From JALORV01 sp963791235 (lineage in GTDB: Bacteria; Pseudomonadota; Gammaproteobacteria; Burkholderiales; Burkholderiaceae_F), in contig CAWBRW010000029.1 of the NCBI GenBank assembly GCA_963791235.1, forward strand, positions 868,001-932,000: a stretch of 64,000 nucleotides of DNA. Direction: 5' to 3'. Below, piece after piece: positions 1 through 8,883 of this stretch. The notes beneath the pieces were generated by a model. The model was not told the origin of the DNA. It saw only the letters and a program-made list of their open reading frames with translations, and did no database searches. A program made the position numbers and the translations under genes. Position 1 is the stretch's first letter; each line of letters opens with the position of its first letter.

Positions 1-1410
1 CGCTTCGTCAAGGGCGCCAGCGGAACCGTCCGGACCCTGCCGCCACCGGCGTCGATGACCAACCTGCTGTTCTGCGCCATCTCGTGCAACGGCCAGCAGG
101 ACGGCGCCTGGCGGCAGTTCAGCGAGTTCGTCGAGCGCTCGCAGCCCTCGTTCATCATCATGATGGGCGACCAGGTCTACCTCGACGAAGACAAGCCCGA
201 CGTCTTCGACGACCACTTTCATTCCGACAGCACGGCGCGGCGCCGCGCGATGGCCGAGAAGTACCGCCTCAACTGGTCACGCGATGACATACGGCGGATC
301 CTCGCCAACGTGCCGACCTACATGGTCTGGGACGACCACGACATCCGCGACGGCTGGGGGTCGATCGCGTCCGACAGCCCGACGATGGCGGCGCTGCACC
401 CGCGCGGCGCGGAGATCTTCCGCCTGTCGACCGAGTTCTTCGAAGACGCGCGCGACGTCTACTGGCACTTCCAGGGCTGCCGCAATCCGTTGCCCGGCGA
501 CTACCGCGACCCGCTGACCGGCTTGCCCGATCCGGCGTTCCCCAACTACATCGACAGCCCGCTGCCGCACGGCCTGCGCCGCGGCATGCCGTTCGTATTC
601 CGCTGCGGCCGCCTGATGATGCTCGTGCTCGACAGCCGCGGCGAGCGCGACATCTTCCGGAAGGACTTCCCGATCCTCGGCCAGCGGCAATGGCAGTTCA
701 TCGACGAGGTGTACGCGCGGCTACCGCCGGATGTCGATGCACTCGCGGTCGTCACCGCGACGCCGATTGCCTCGCAGGACCCGGACGGCCAGACGCAACG
801 GCTGATGGGCGAGCGCACCGACGACGTCGAGGCGTTCAAGCGCGGCGACGAGAAGGAGTTGTTCAGTCCCAAGTCAACCAAGGACGTCGCTGACCTCCTG
901 AAGGTCATAGCAAGCGCAAAGATCGCCCGGTTCACCGGTCAGAACCCGAACCTGGGCGACTTCCAGATCTCCAACCTCGACGAGGCGCGCGACCAGTGGT
1001 CCCACCGCTTCGCGCGTCGCGAGCAGAAGGATCTGCTGACGAAGACCTTCAAGGCGCGCTTCACCAACCGCAACGCCGCCTCCGGCCGCGAAGTGGTGTT
1101 CCTCTCCGGCGACATCCACATCGGTTGCATCTTCGACATCAGCGCGATGCTGCCGCCCACCAAAGCCGTATCGCTGACGTCCTCCGGCATCAGCCAGATC
1201 GACGACACGCAACCGCTGGTCGGTACGTTCATCGACGAGGAGTTCTCGCTCGCGTTCGGCATCCGCTCGACTCTGCGCGACGTGGTGAACCAGTTCAACT
1301 TCGGCGTCGTGCAGGTGCAGCCTACCGGCAGCGGCGCCGAGATCTCCGCAGTGCTGGCGCACGAAGGCAATGGCTTCGCGTTCGGACTGGACGTGAAGGA
1401 TCTGATCTGA
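1..1410 (+). CDS. PhoD-like metallophosphatase (5' end outside window)
   Basis: The frame is open from base 1, so the true start and probably an N-terminal PhoD_N-type domain lie upstream; the ATG at 55 is internal. About 470 codons are visible. Metallophosphoesterase motifs are present in order: GDQVY in the first third, WDDHD (the family's metal-binding DDH region) near residue 115 of the visible part, and SGDIHIG towards the C-terminus. These are the metal ligands of PhoD-type phosphodiesterase/alkaline phosphatases, which release phosphate from phosphoesters, usually in the periplasm. No secretion signal can be judged because the N-terminus is missing. The gene ends 160 bp before the convergent response regulator. 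Family membership is secure; the substrate is unknown. Confidence 0.85.
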   Translation, partial: RFVKGASGTVRTLPPPASMTNLLFCAISCNGQQDGAWRQFSEFVERSQPSFIIMMGDQVYLDEDKPDVFDDHFHSDSTARRRAMAEKYRLNWSRDDIRRILANVPTYMVWDDHDIRDGWGSIASDSPTMAALHPRGAEIFRLSTEFFEDARDVYWHFQGCRNPLPGDYRDPLTGLPDPAFPNYIDSPLPHGLRRGMPFVFRCGRLMMLVLDSRGERDIFRKDFPILGQRQWQFIDEVYARLPPDVDALAVVTATPIASQDPDGQTQRLMGERTDDVEAFKRGDEKELFSPKSTKDVADLLKVIASAKIARFTGQNPNLGDFQISNLDEARDQWSHRFARREQKDLLTKTFKARFTNRNAASGREVVFLSGDIHIGCIFDISAMLPPTKAVSLTSSGISQIDDTQPLVGTFIDEEFSLAFGIRSTLRDVVNQFNFGVVQVQPTGSGAEISAVLAHEGNGFAFGLDVKDLI

Positions 1411-1572
1411 GCGGCCGATCAACCGGTGTGCGTTGACGGAATCTGTCGAGCGCGAAGCCGCGATCGCGCTGAAACTGCAGGCGGTGCTGTTTCGCGCGTC
1501 GAGCCACAGTGCGGTGCTGGAGCCGGAACGGTCTGGCCAAAAGTGGCGGAGTTCCCGTCACCTGCGCTGCGC

Positions 1573-2355
1573 CTACATCTGCCGGAACAGGTGCACGTAG
1601 GCGCGGCTCACGGGCAGGGTTTCGGGCCGGCCCTTCAGATGGATGGTCGCGGTTTCGTTGTTGCCGCGCGTGACGTGGCTGACCGAGCCGAGGTTCACGA
1701 TGACCGAGCGGTGCACCTGCACGAACTGCTCCGGGTCCAGCTGGCCGGAGAGTTCCTTCAGCGGCGTGCGCACCAGCGCTTCGCCGGGCCGCGCGCCGTC
1801 GCCGCGCCAGCCCACCAGCGTGTACTTCTCGTCCGCGCGCAGGAAGTCGATCTCCTCCACCGGAATCAGCCGCGTCGCCTGGCCGCTGCCGGCGCGCAGC
1901 CACCGCAGCCGCGTGTCGCGCGGGGTTGCGCGAGCCTCGCGGCGAGTTCGCGGATCAGCTCGTCGGTCGCGGCCGGCGGCGGCTGCACGGTGCGCAGCCG
2001 CTCCTTGAGGCGCTCGACGGTCTCCCGCAGGCGGTCGCGTTCCACCGGCTTGACGAGGTAGTCGAGCGCGCCGCGCGCGAACGCCTCGACCGCGTACTGC
2101 TCGAAGGCGGTGACGAACACGAGGTGCGCCCGGTTGCCGATCGCGCGCGCGGCCTCGACGCCCGAGACGCCCGGCATCTGCACGTCGAGGAAGCAGACGT
2201 CCGGTCGATGCTCCTCGAACATCGCGATCGCCTCGCGGCCGTTGCGCGCCTGCGCGACGACGCGCAGCTCCGGCCAGAGCTCGGCCAGCAGGCGCGCGAG
2301 TGCCTCGCGCAGCATCGGCTCGTCGTCGGCAATCAGCGCGGTGGGGGCCTCTCAT
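1573..2355 (-). pseudogene. LytTR-family response regulator, two frameshifts
   Basis: An N-terminal receiver domain (ALIADDEP, phospho-acceptor region DVCFLDVQMPG, then VTAFEQYAVEAF and LVKPVERDRL) and a C-terminal LytTR DNA-binding domain (IDFLRADEKYTLV ... VQVHRSVIVNL) lie in different frames. The start ATG at 2355 sits 2 bp from the stop of the kinase gene. One extra C in the C-run near 2343-2347 throws the start out of frame with ALIADDEP; a second shift near 1915-1925 separates receiver from LytTR. Net length is a multiple of three, so the shifts compensate outside the lost segment. Intact, it would be a LytR/AlgR-type regulator of about 260 residues, partner of the upstream kinase. Decay versus sequence error cannot be decided here. 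Confidence 0.75.
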
Positions 2356-2356
2356 A

Positions 2357-3439
2357 TCACCGTGCCTCGGCAGGAAACTGCACTTCCGCCCTGAACCCGT
2401 GCGGCTCACGCTCGAACAGGCGCAGCGCCGCCGCTTCGCCGAAGGCGAGCGCGAGCCGTTCCCGCAACGCCTTGAGTCCGGTGCCGGTGCCGGAGCCTGC
2501 ATCCGAAACGCCCGGCCCGACGCCGCTGTCCTCGACGCGGATCAGCACGTCGCCGCCTTCGCGCTTGACCGCGACTGTCGATGTCGCCACCGTCTTCCGC
2601 CGGATCGATCCCGTGGCGCACCGCGTTTTCCACCAGCGTCAGCAGCGTGGTCGGCGGGCAGCGGATACGACAGCACCGACGGATCGACGTCGAGCGCGAA
2701 GCGCAGGCGGTCGGGCATGCGCATCCGCATCAGCTCCAGGTACGCGCGCGCCAGCTCGACCTCGCGCCCGAGCGTGCTGACGGTTTCGTCGAGCTGCGGC
2801 ACGGCCGCCTTCAGGTACGCGATCAGGCTCGCGAGCACCTGCGGCGCATGCGGCGAACCGGCCTCGACCAGCGCCTGGATGTTCGCCAGCGTGTTGAACA
2901 GGAAGTGCGGCTGGATCTGCGACCGCAGCAGTTGCGTGCGCGCCTCGATCGCCTGGCGCTCGAGTTCGCGGCGTTCGCGCTCGAACGCGAGCGTCTGCGC
3001 ATGCGCGCGGGCGTCGCGCTGCCGGATCATCGCCCCGAGCGCTATCCACGCGCCGAAGAAGATGCCCGCGACCGTCAGCTGACCAAAGCCGACGAAGCGC
3101 TTCGGGTTGGCCATGAACTCGGGCGACCGCCCACGGTGATCCAGTACGCGGCGTAGGCCGAGAAGGGAATCGCCACCGCCATCGCGAGCAGCTGGAACAC
3201 CCATCGCCCCATCCAGCGCGGCAGCCGCGCCGGCCAGGACTCGGCGAGTTCCGAAGGCGAGGAGGGCGCCGGTGCCGACGATGACGCTGCGCGCGAGCCA
3301 CGTCGCGAAGCGCGTTTCGGAGCTCGATGCTGATCAGCAGCGCGATCGGCACGGCGACCAGCAGCATGACCGCAATGCGGCGCAGGCCGAGCACGGTCCT
3401 CAGACCCGCGGGCGCGACCTCGGGTGACGGGAGTTTCAT
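2357..3439 (-). pseudogene. LytS/YehU-type sensor histidine kinase, multiple frameshifts
   Basis: Reading across frames gives a membrane kinase of about 360 residues: hydrophobic segments (MLLVAVPIALLIS, SVIVGTGALLAFG, WVFQLLAMAVAIPFSAYAAY, FGQLTVAGIFFGAW), a coiled region, the His_kinase H-box QIQPHFLFNTLANIQ typical of LytS-type kinases, the N-box LVENAVRHGIDP, and the G-box VEDSGVGPGV ... GTGTGLKALRERL. Five frame changes are needed (near 3290, 3230, 3130, 2656 and 2590); four fit one inserted base, for example CCC for CC near 2656. It overlaps the stop region of the rhodanese gene and is followed after 1 bp by the response regulator, so it forms a two-component pair. Start ATG 3439 was chosen because it leads directly into the first membrane segment. 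Confidence 0.7.
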
Positions 3440-3466
3440 CTGCAGCGGACCCGGGCGACGTGCTCA

Positions 3467-5078
3467 TCACCGCAGCAGCACGCGCAGGTTCGGGTAGCCC
3501 ATCAGCTGGAACACGTAGTAGTTCATCGCCGCTTCGCCGACGTCGTCGGCCACGAACACCAGTTGCGCGTGGCGCGGCACGCCGGCCTTCGAGATCGCCG
3601 CCCACAGTTCGGCCGCCGGCTTGACGCTGCCGTCGTCGTTGACCAGCCGGCTCGCCGGCAGGTGGATGACCGTTCCGGCCGGCGCTTCGCTCGGCAGCGC
3701 GGCGCCGGAGGCAATGTACACGCGGGGCACGGGTCCCGGCGCTTCCGCGAGCGTCGTCAGTCACGGCGCGGCTGCCCTCGCGCGATGCGTGTCGGCGTGG
3801 CCGCGCGTGGCCTCGGTTGCCTGCTTCTCCCACGGCAGTCCGCGCAGCGCCCACTCGTCGGTGCCCGTCATCAGGACGGACACGCGCGGCATGTCGAGCG
3901 ACTGCAGCGCGAGGAAGGCGAGCGCCGACGACTTGTCGAGGCCGCGCTCGGACACGATCACGCGTCTCGTGCCCCGCCTGCAGACCCTCGGCCTCCAGGC
4001 GCGGGCGCAGCGCGTTCGGTCTGCTTACAGCGCTTCGTTGAATGCCGGCGCCGGCACGTTGCGCGACGCCGGAATGTGGCCGGCGGCAAACGCCTCGGCG
4101 CTGCGCACATCGACGATGTTGAGCCGCGTGACGCCGTACGCGCGCAGCATCGGATTGGTCCACGACGCCAGCCACGGCGCGCTGCGCGCGAGGTGCGGCG
4201 CTGCGTAGGTCCACAGCGGCAGGTCGCGCGAGTCGCGCACCCAGTCGAGCTGCGAGCCGACGTAGAGCTTGACCTGCGGGTAGCCGGCGATCTGGCGCAG
4301 CGCGAAGAACGGCACGGCAGCGGCGATGCCGCCCCCGCAGTAGGTGTAGACCTGCTGCTCCGGGCGCACGCCCAGGTGGCTCGCCATCGCCCGGAGTTCA
4401 TCGGCCGACTTGAACGTCTTGTCGGCGTTGAAGAACTCCCCGGTGGGCCAGGACACCGCCTGCGGCAGATGGCCCGCGCGGTCGAAGAACTTGGTCGCGC
4501 CGAAGTACATCTCGGGCTCGAGCGCATCGACCAGCGCATGGCGCTGCGCGTCGCCGGCGGCGACCAGCACCTCGGGCAGATCGGCCCGCACGTCCGCGCG
4601 GTGCCGCACCGCGAAGCTGCCGGCCGGCGGCGGCGCGGTCTTGTCCTGCGTCACCGCTCCGCCAACCGCCCGCCACTTGGCCATCCCGCCGTCGAGCAGA
4701 TGCAGCCGCTCGGGCGGGTGCCCGCGGTACAGCAGTTCGTAGTACAGGCGCGGCGCGAAGTAGCTGCCGCCCTGGTCGGTGATCACCACCGTGCGGCCCG
4801 GCGACACACCCCACGACTGGATGCGCCGCTGCATCGCCTGCGTGTCCTTTTCGTCCATGCCGTACGTGAAGAGATCGACATGCACCGCGCCGGGAATGTG
4901 GCCCGCCTCGTGCAGCTTGACCGGCTGGGCATCGAGCACCAGCACATCGCCCGCGGCGAGCGCCTGCTGCAGCCAGGCGACGTCGACGAGCGGACGGGGT
5001 TGGCCTGGGCGAGCGGCGCCGCCAGCAGGCAGAAGGCCACGATCGCGCTGCCGAGCAGCGCGTGCCAGGTGGTTTCAT
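3467..5078 (-). pseudogene. secreted protein with four rhodanese-like domains, frameshifted
   Basis: The product would be about 535 residues: a signal peptide (core LLGSAIVAFCLLAAPLAQA) followed by four rhodanese-like modules. Only module 2 keeps an active-site cysteine (YTYCGGGIAAA); the equivalent loops read VITDQGGS in module 1, VIVSERGLDK in module 3 and FVADDVGEAA in module 4. Typical rhodanese entry motifs, AGHIPGAVHVD and AGHIPASRNVP, are clear. Frame changes occur just after the ATG at 5078, near 4995, near 4025 and near 3965, and an in-frame TGA lies at 3761-3763. Sulfurtransferases of this kind move sulfane sulfur from thiosulfate or similar donors. It lies upstream of the kinase/regulator pair on the same strand, so the three may have formed one operon. 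Confidence 0.7.
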
Positions 5079-5243
5079 CGACGGACTCCCGCGCAACCGA
5101 AGAAGCCGCACCGTAGGGCTGCGTGCGCCGGCCGGCAACGGTCCTGCGACGAACGACGGGTGGGCGGTGGCGATCTAGCGGCCGGCGCGTCCGGACTGCG
5201 AGCCGCGTCGACCCGCTCGAAAGCATCCTCCTTCGACTCCGGC

Positions 5244-5282
5244 TTGACCCGCTGGACACTGTGGTGTTACTTTGGTAATACC
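5244..5282 (+). promoter_or_regulatory. promoter and operator of the toxin-antitoxin pair
   Basis: A TTGACC -35-like hexamer at 5244-5249 is followed by an imperfect dyad GGTGTTAC-TTTG-GTAATACC (7 of 8 positions pair) at 5263-5282. The dyad overlaps where a -10 box would fall and lies 25 bp before the antitoxin start, the usual place for autorepression by a ribbon-helix-helix antitoxin. The -10 itself is weak. The dyad is seen; its use as operator is inferred. Confidence 0.5.
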
Positions 5283-5306
5283 ATCTGCTCGCGGTAGGGA
5301 CGGACG

Positions 5307-5630
5307 ATGACCACCGCAACGACCATCAAGCTGCCAGACGAACTCAAACAGCGCATCGCGCCGCTCGCCGAAGCGGCGGGCAAGACGGCGCATGCCTGGA
5401 TGGTTGAAGCTCTGGAGCGTCAGGCCGCCATGGCTGAGGCGCGGGAGGCTTTCCTTCGGGATGCCGAAGCTTCTGCGGCAGAGATTGATGCCGGAGGCGC
5501 GCTGTACGCGGCGGAGGATGTCGCCGCGTATCTGCTTTCACGTGCCTCCGGCAAGGCGGCAGCCCGGCCGAGGCCGGTCCGCAAGAGCGCGACGGCTAAG
5601 GCGACCGCCAGCTCACGCCGTCGTCGCTGA
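5307..5630 (+). CDS. ribbon-helix-helix antitoxin (ParD/CopG type)
   Basis: 107 residues. The first 55 match a CopG/ParD-like ribbon-helix-helix antitoxin: a beta strand TTIKLPDELKQRIAPLAE, then a helix with TAHAWMVEALERQ. The middle is acidic and helical and is the likely toxin-binding segment. The last 25 residues are unusual, an Ala/Arg/Lys-rich tail ending SSRRRR. The start ATG at 5307 follows a purine-rich GGGACGGACG stretch. The toxin gene begins 3 bp after the stop, so the two are co-transcribed. By family knowledge it neutralises the toxin and represses its own promoter through the dyad at 5263-5282. Confidence 0.8.
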   Translation: MTTATTIKLPDELKQRIAPLAEAAGKTAHAWMVEALERQAAMAEAREAFLRDAEASAAEIDAGGALYAAEDVAAYLLSRASGKAAARPRPVRKSATAKATASSRRRR

Positions 5631-5633
5631 GGT

Positions 5634-5933
5634 TTGGTCTTGGCAGCCGTCTACTTCAGCGCTCGTGCGCTGGCCGACCTCGACCGCCTGTTCGACTTCA
5701 TCGCCGAGCACGATCCCGCCAGCGCAAACTACGCCGCGCTGCGCATCGCGGATGCGACACGCATCCTGCGCGATCACCCGCTGATCGGCCGCCCCGTGCG
5801 CGGCGACATCCGCGAACTCGTGATTTCGAGTGGCCGCACTGGCTATGTCGCGCTCTACAGGCTCCGCAACGGCGTCACGACGGTCGAAATCCTGACGATC
5901 CGGCACCAGCGCGAGGCGGGGTATCGGGAGTAG
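5634..5933 (+). CDS. RelE/ParE-family toxin
   Basis: 99 residues from a TTG at 5634 (a second TTG at 5640 is equally possible; there is no ATG). The ParE fold signature is clear: FSARALADLDRLFDFIAEHD at the N-terminus, then HPLIGRPVRGDIREL, GYVALYRL and a C-terminal VEILTIRHQREAGY. Proteins of this family either poison DNA gyrase (ParE) or cleave mRNA (RelE). The IRHQREA ending and the RHH-type partner favour ParE, but the activity cannot be read from sequence. It follows the antitoxin by 3 bp. Confidence 0.85.
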   Translation: MVLAAVYFSARALADLDRLFDFIAEHDPASANYAALRIADATRILRDHPLIGRPVRGDIRELVISSGRTGYVALYRLRNGVTTVEILTIRHQREAGYRE

Positions 5934-6030
5934 TCGCTCGCAGTCCATTCGATCTCGCCACCGCCGGTGAACCGTGCAGCGCGGAGGCGGGCGATGCGGT
6001 CGCAGGCGGCAGCGACCCTACGCCAGTCGC

Positions 6031-7212
6031 CTACTCGACCGGCTTTGCATTGCGCAGATCGAGCGTCACCGACCGATCGCCCTTGAGATCGACGAGTTCG
6101 TGCCACATGAGTCGTTTGTCGCCGACCTTCGTGTCACCCAATATCCAATAGCGCCCGGCCGGCAAGGCCGCGGGCTGGGCGTGCCCGTCTGCATCGGTCG
6201 TCACTCCTCCAACGATGTAAGGCTGCAATGCGCGTGCGCCCTTTTCGCAGTCCGGGGTCTTGGCGAGGCACGCCCGCACCCAATTCTGGAGGACAGTCGC
6301 GTACGGAGTCGACTTGATGCCGCCCTGGATCAAGGCGAACTGAGGGTCCTGCTTCAAGACAAGAAACTTGCGTCCGGCAGCGCTGTTCTTGTCCGCGGAC
6401 AGCGCGCCGACCGTTATGGCAAGCACACCGCCCGCCGCGGCGGCGCCTGAAGGCGCGGCTGCCGCCGTGGCGCTGGCCGCAGCCGGCGGCGCACCCGTGG
6501 AAGCACTGCTCGATGCGGCGCCCACCCGCATCAGAACGCATTTCTGGCTCGCCCAGTTGATGCGATCAGGGCCTTCGAAGTCGAACTCGATCTGCTTGAG
6601 TGACTTCTTCGGCAGCACGACCACGCGTTTGGCGTCGCCGCGATACTCGACGCGGTCGAGTTCCTGCGGGGGCGTGCGGTCGTCCATGCCCATCAGCCGG
6701 TCGGGACGAAACTCGAACACGCCGCCGCCGAAGAGCACCTCGCACAAGCCGCCTTTCGCCATTGCAGTGACGGCACCGAACGGATCATTCGGATTCGGGC
6801 GCGTCGATGCCGGCCTCGCCCACTTGCCCAACAGTGGGTTGCGGTCAGCCGGCAGCGCAGGGCGCTTCTCCCACATGGCGCGCGCAGCCGAGGCCGCCTG
6901 TGCGCCTGTGGGGTCGGAGCGCGCCCCGGGTGCCCCGCCCGACGACCCCTGTGGTGCGGGGGCATAACTGCCTCCCTGCCCCGAGGGCGCATTGATCCGG
7001 CTTGACTCCTCCTGTTGACGGCGCGCGTTGTCCTGCATGAGCTGTTGCTGCCGCTGCTGCTCCTGGCGCTGCTGTTCCTGCTGCCGCCAGTACTCGCGCT
7101 GCTGGCGCTCGTACTCCAGTTGCGCCGGTGTCTGCGCCGAGCTCAGGCCGACTGCGGCCGTGAGCGTCGTCCCGGCAAGAACGCGAACCGCGGATCGAAA
7201 ATGGCTGTTCAT
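6031..7212 (-). CDS. secreted Gln-rich hypothetical protein with a C-terminal beta-sandwich-like region
   Basis: 393 residues. A signal peptide (VLAGTTLTAAVGLSSAQ) precedes a Gln/Arg-rich, probably coiled-coil segment at residues 30-70 built of QQ/RQQ repeats. A Gly/Ala/Pro-rich linker and a middle domain with FGAVTAMAKGGLCEVLFGGG follow. The C-terminus, with TTDADGHAQPAALPAGRYWI, resembles the strand pattern of carboxypeptidase-regulatory-like (transthyretin-type) domains. The start ATG at 7212 has a GGAGGG ribosome site just upstream. I do not recognise the whole protein; export to the periplasm or envelope is the only firm inference. Confidence 0.7.
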   Translation of the reverse strand: MNSHFRSAVRVLAGTTLTAAVGLSSAQTPAQLEYERQQREYWRQQEQQRQEQQRQQQLMQDNARRQQEESSRINAPSGQGGSYAPAPQGSSGGAPGARSDPTGAQAASAARAMWEKRPALPADRNPLLGKWARPASTRPNPNDPFGAVTAMAKGGLCEVLFGGGVFEFRPDRLMGMDDRTPPQELDRVEYRGDAKRVVVLPKKSLKQIEFDFEGPDRINWASQKCVLMRVGAASSSASTGAPPAAASATAAAAPSGAAAAGGVLAITVGALSADKNSAAGRKFLVLKQDPQFALIQGGIKSTPYATVLQNWVRACLAKTPDCEKGARALQPYIVGGVTTDADGHAQPAALPAGRYWILGDTKVGDKRLMWHELVDLKGDRSVTLDLRNAKPVE

Positions 7213-7349
7213 GAGGCCCTCCCGGAAGGGCTCGCACCGTGCGAGTCCGCAGCGTGCGACATGACGTCAATGTAGTGAGGCCCTTGTTACCGCGCTGTTA
7301 CTGCAGCCGGCCCGGCGTGCCGCTGAAGGACGAGGACTATTTGATCCTC

Positions 7350-7496
7350 TCAACGATCGACCCACTGCTCCGAGAGGGTCCACGTGCCTACCATCTGCTG
7401 CCTGAGCTCGGAGGGCTTCGGTTGCGCACCTATGTCAGTGCCAAACAGCGCGGCAACAAAGAGAACGGCCGTTACTGGATACATTGAAGTACGCAT
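7350..7496 (-). pseudogene. truncated lipocalin-like secreted protein
   Basis: From an ATG at 7496 the product is 48 residues: a signal peptide (MYPVTAVLFVAALFGTDIGA) followed by ELRQQMVGTWTLSEQWVD, then a stop. MVGTWTL is the opening strand of lipocalin-like domains, which normally continue for another 100 or more residues. No continuation was found in the other two frames downstream. It is probably the remnant of a lipocalin-like gene, or less likely a real short secreted peptide. Confidence 0.5.
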
Positions 7497-7650
7497 AGGC
7501 TGCTCCTTTGAACAGTTGCAGCGCGCTTCATGGGTTCTCTCCAAGGCTGCCGGGCGAAGCGCTTGACCCGACACGAGAAAAAGGATGACTGCTTTTGGGG
7601 CGATCGGGAGAATTCTGGCATCGGCCGGTCCTGGCCGCGAGTTGCGTCTT

Positions 7651-8688
7651 CTACAGAGCGGCGGCCAATTCCCGCGTCAATTGAGCTGCAGGTATCTCCC
7701 TACATCCGCTAGCGTTCTGACCAGACCACAACGGGGAGAAGTCGCCGGAGCCCGTTGCTTCCGCTTTGGTGCGCAGCGGGGCAATAGCCGTCGCCGCTAA
7801 CGGGAATGCAGGAGATTTTGGGCTCATCGGGCCAAGCTCTCGCACGATGCGATTCACGATGCCACGCGCCGGCCGCCCGGTAAATACATTCGTAAGCGCC
7901 GTGTGACGGGCCGCCTCGCTTGTCAGTGCTGCGCGATGCACCGCACTAGTAGTCGCCTCCGGACAGAGCAGGTATGCCGTGCCGATCTGAACACCGGCGG
8001 CGCCGAGCGCCATCGCCGCCGCTACCCCCTTCGCGTCTGCGATGCCTCCGGCAGCGATCACCGGAAGCTTCACCGCCCGGGCGACCTGTGGCACGAGCGC
8101 GAAAGTACCGACTTGCGTACTTACGTCGGCCGACAGGAACATTCCGCGGTGACCGCCAGCCTCGCACCCCTGCGCAATGATGGCGTCAACACCGCGTGCT
8201 TCCAGCCAAAGCGCCTCCTCGACGGTAGTTGCGGTGGACAAGACCTTTGAGCCGAGCGCCTTTACACGCTCGAGCAGCGCGCTGGATGGCAAACCGAAAT
8301 GGAAACTGACAACGACAGGTCTCAATTCGCCGAGAAGATCAGCAGCCTCCGAGCCGAAAGGTGCCCGCCCTGGCCCGCTTGGGATCGCGTCTGCATCGAT
8401 CTCAAGCTCCTTGTAATACGGTGCCAGCGTCGCGCGCCACTGTTGTTCGCTCTCAGCACTCGCTGCTGGGGGAACATGGCAGAAGAAATTCAAGTTGTAC
8501 CGATCACCGCATTGCGCTCTGATGGCGGCAATCTCACTTCGCATCGCATCAAGAGTGAGCATCGCACAGGGTAGCGAACCCAGTGCGCCCGCTTTCGACA
8601 CTTCGATCGCCAGTTCACTTCCCTGCACCCCCGCCATCGGTGCCTGAACGATGGGAAGCTCAACGCCAATAAGCTGTTGCCAGGTCAT
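7651..8688 (-). CDS. nitronate monooxygenase-like FMN enzyme
   Basis: 345 residues from ATG 8688 (MTWQQLIGVELPIVQAPMAG). The longer frame begins with a TTG and adds an unconserved 18-residue leader, so the ATG was preferred. The TIM-barrel flavoprotein motifs of the 2-nitropropane dioxygenase/nitronate monooxygenase family are present: QAPMAGV at the start, a central IIAQGCEAGGHRG that holds the family's catalytic histidine, PVIAAGGIADAKGVAAA, and LGAAGVQIGTAYLLCPE for phosphate binding. The family oxidises alkyl nitronates; some members instead reduce quinones or act on unsaturated lipids. It stands alone between convergent or unrelated genes. Function is assigned at family level only. Confidence 0.85.
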   Translation of the reverse strand: MTWQQLIGVELPIVQAPMAGVQGSELAIEVSKAGALGSLPCAMLTLDAMRSEIAAIRAQCGDRYNLNFFCHVPPAASAESEQQWRATLAPYYKELEIDADAIPSGPGRAPFGSEAADLLGELRPVVVSFHFGLPSSALLERVKALGSKVLSTATTVEEALWLEARGVDAIIAQGCEAGGHRGMFLSADVSTQVGTFALVPQVARAVKLPVIAAGGIADAKGVAAAMALGAAGVQIGTAYLLCPEATTSAVHRAALTSEAARHTALTNVFTGRPARGIVNRIVRELGPMSPKSPAFPLAATAIAPLRTKAEATGSGDFSPLWSGQNASGCREIPAAQLTRELAAAL

Positions 8689-8883
8689 CTGACGACTCAG
8701 CCAAGTTTCGGATGAGGGAGCATACGGTCCGCTTTCAGGCAATTCTTACTGCGCGATGCACCGACCGCAAGTGGCCGAGAGCTACTCCGCCGATTGCAAC
8801 TCGGGTTTCGCGGCCAGCAGCAGGGTGTTTCGCGGGTGTCGGCTGCCGCGTTGCGCCGCGAGGCGGCGTTAGCTCTTTCGCGG

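Noticed and set aside
3563..5116. A 517-residue plus-strand gene across the rhodanese region
   Set aside because: It is the antisense of recognisable rhodanese motifs and has shadow composition (Arg, Gly, His rich).
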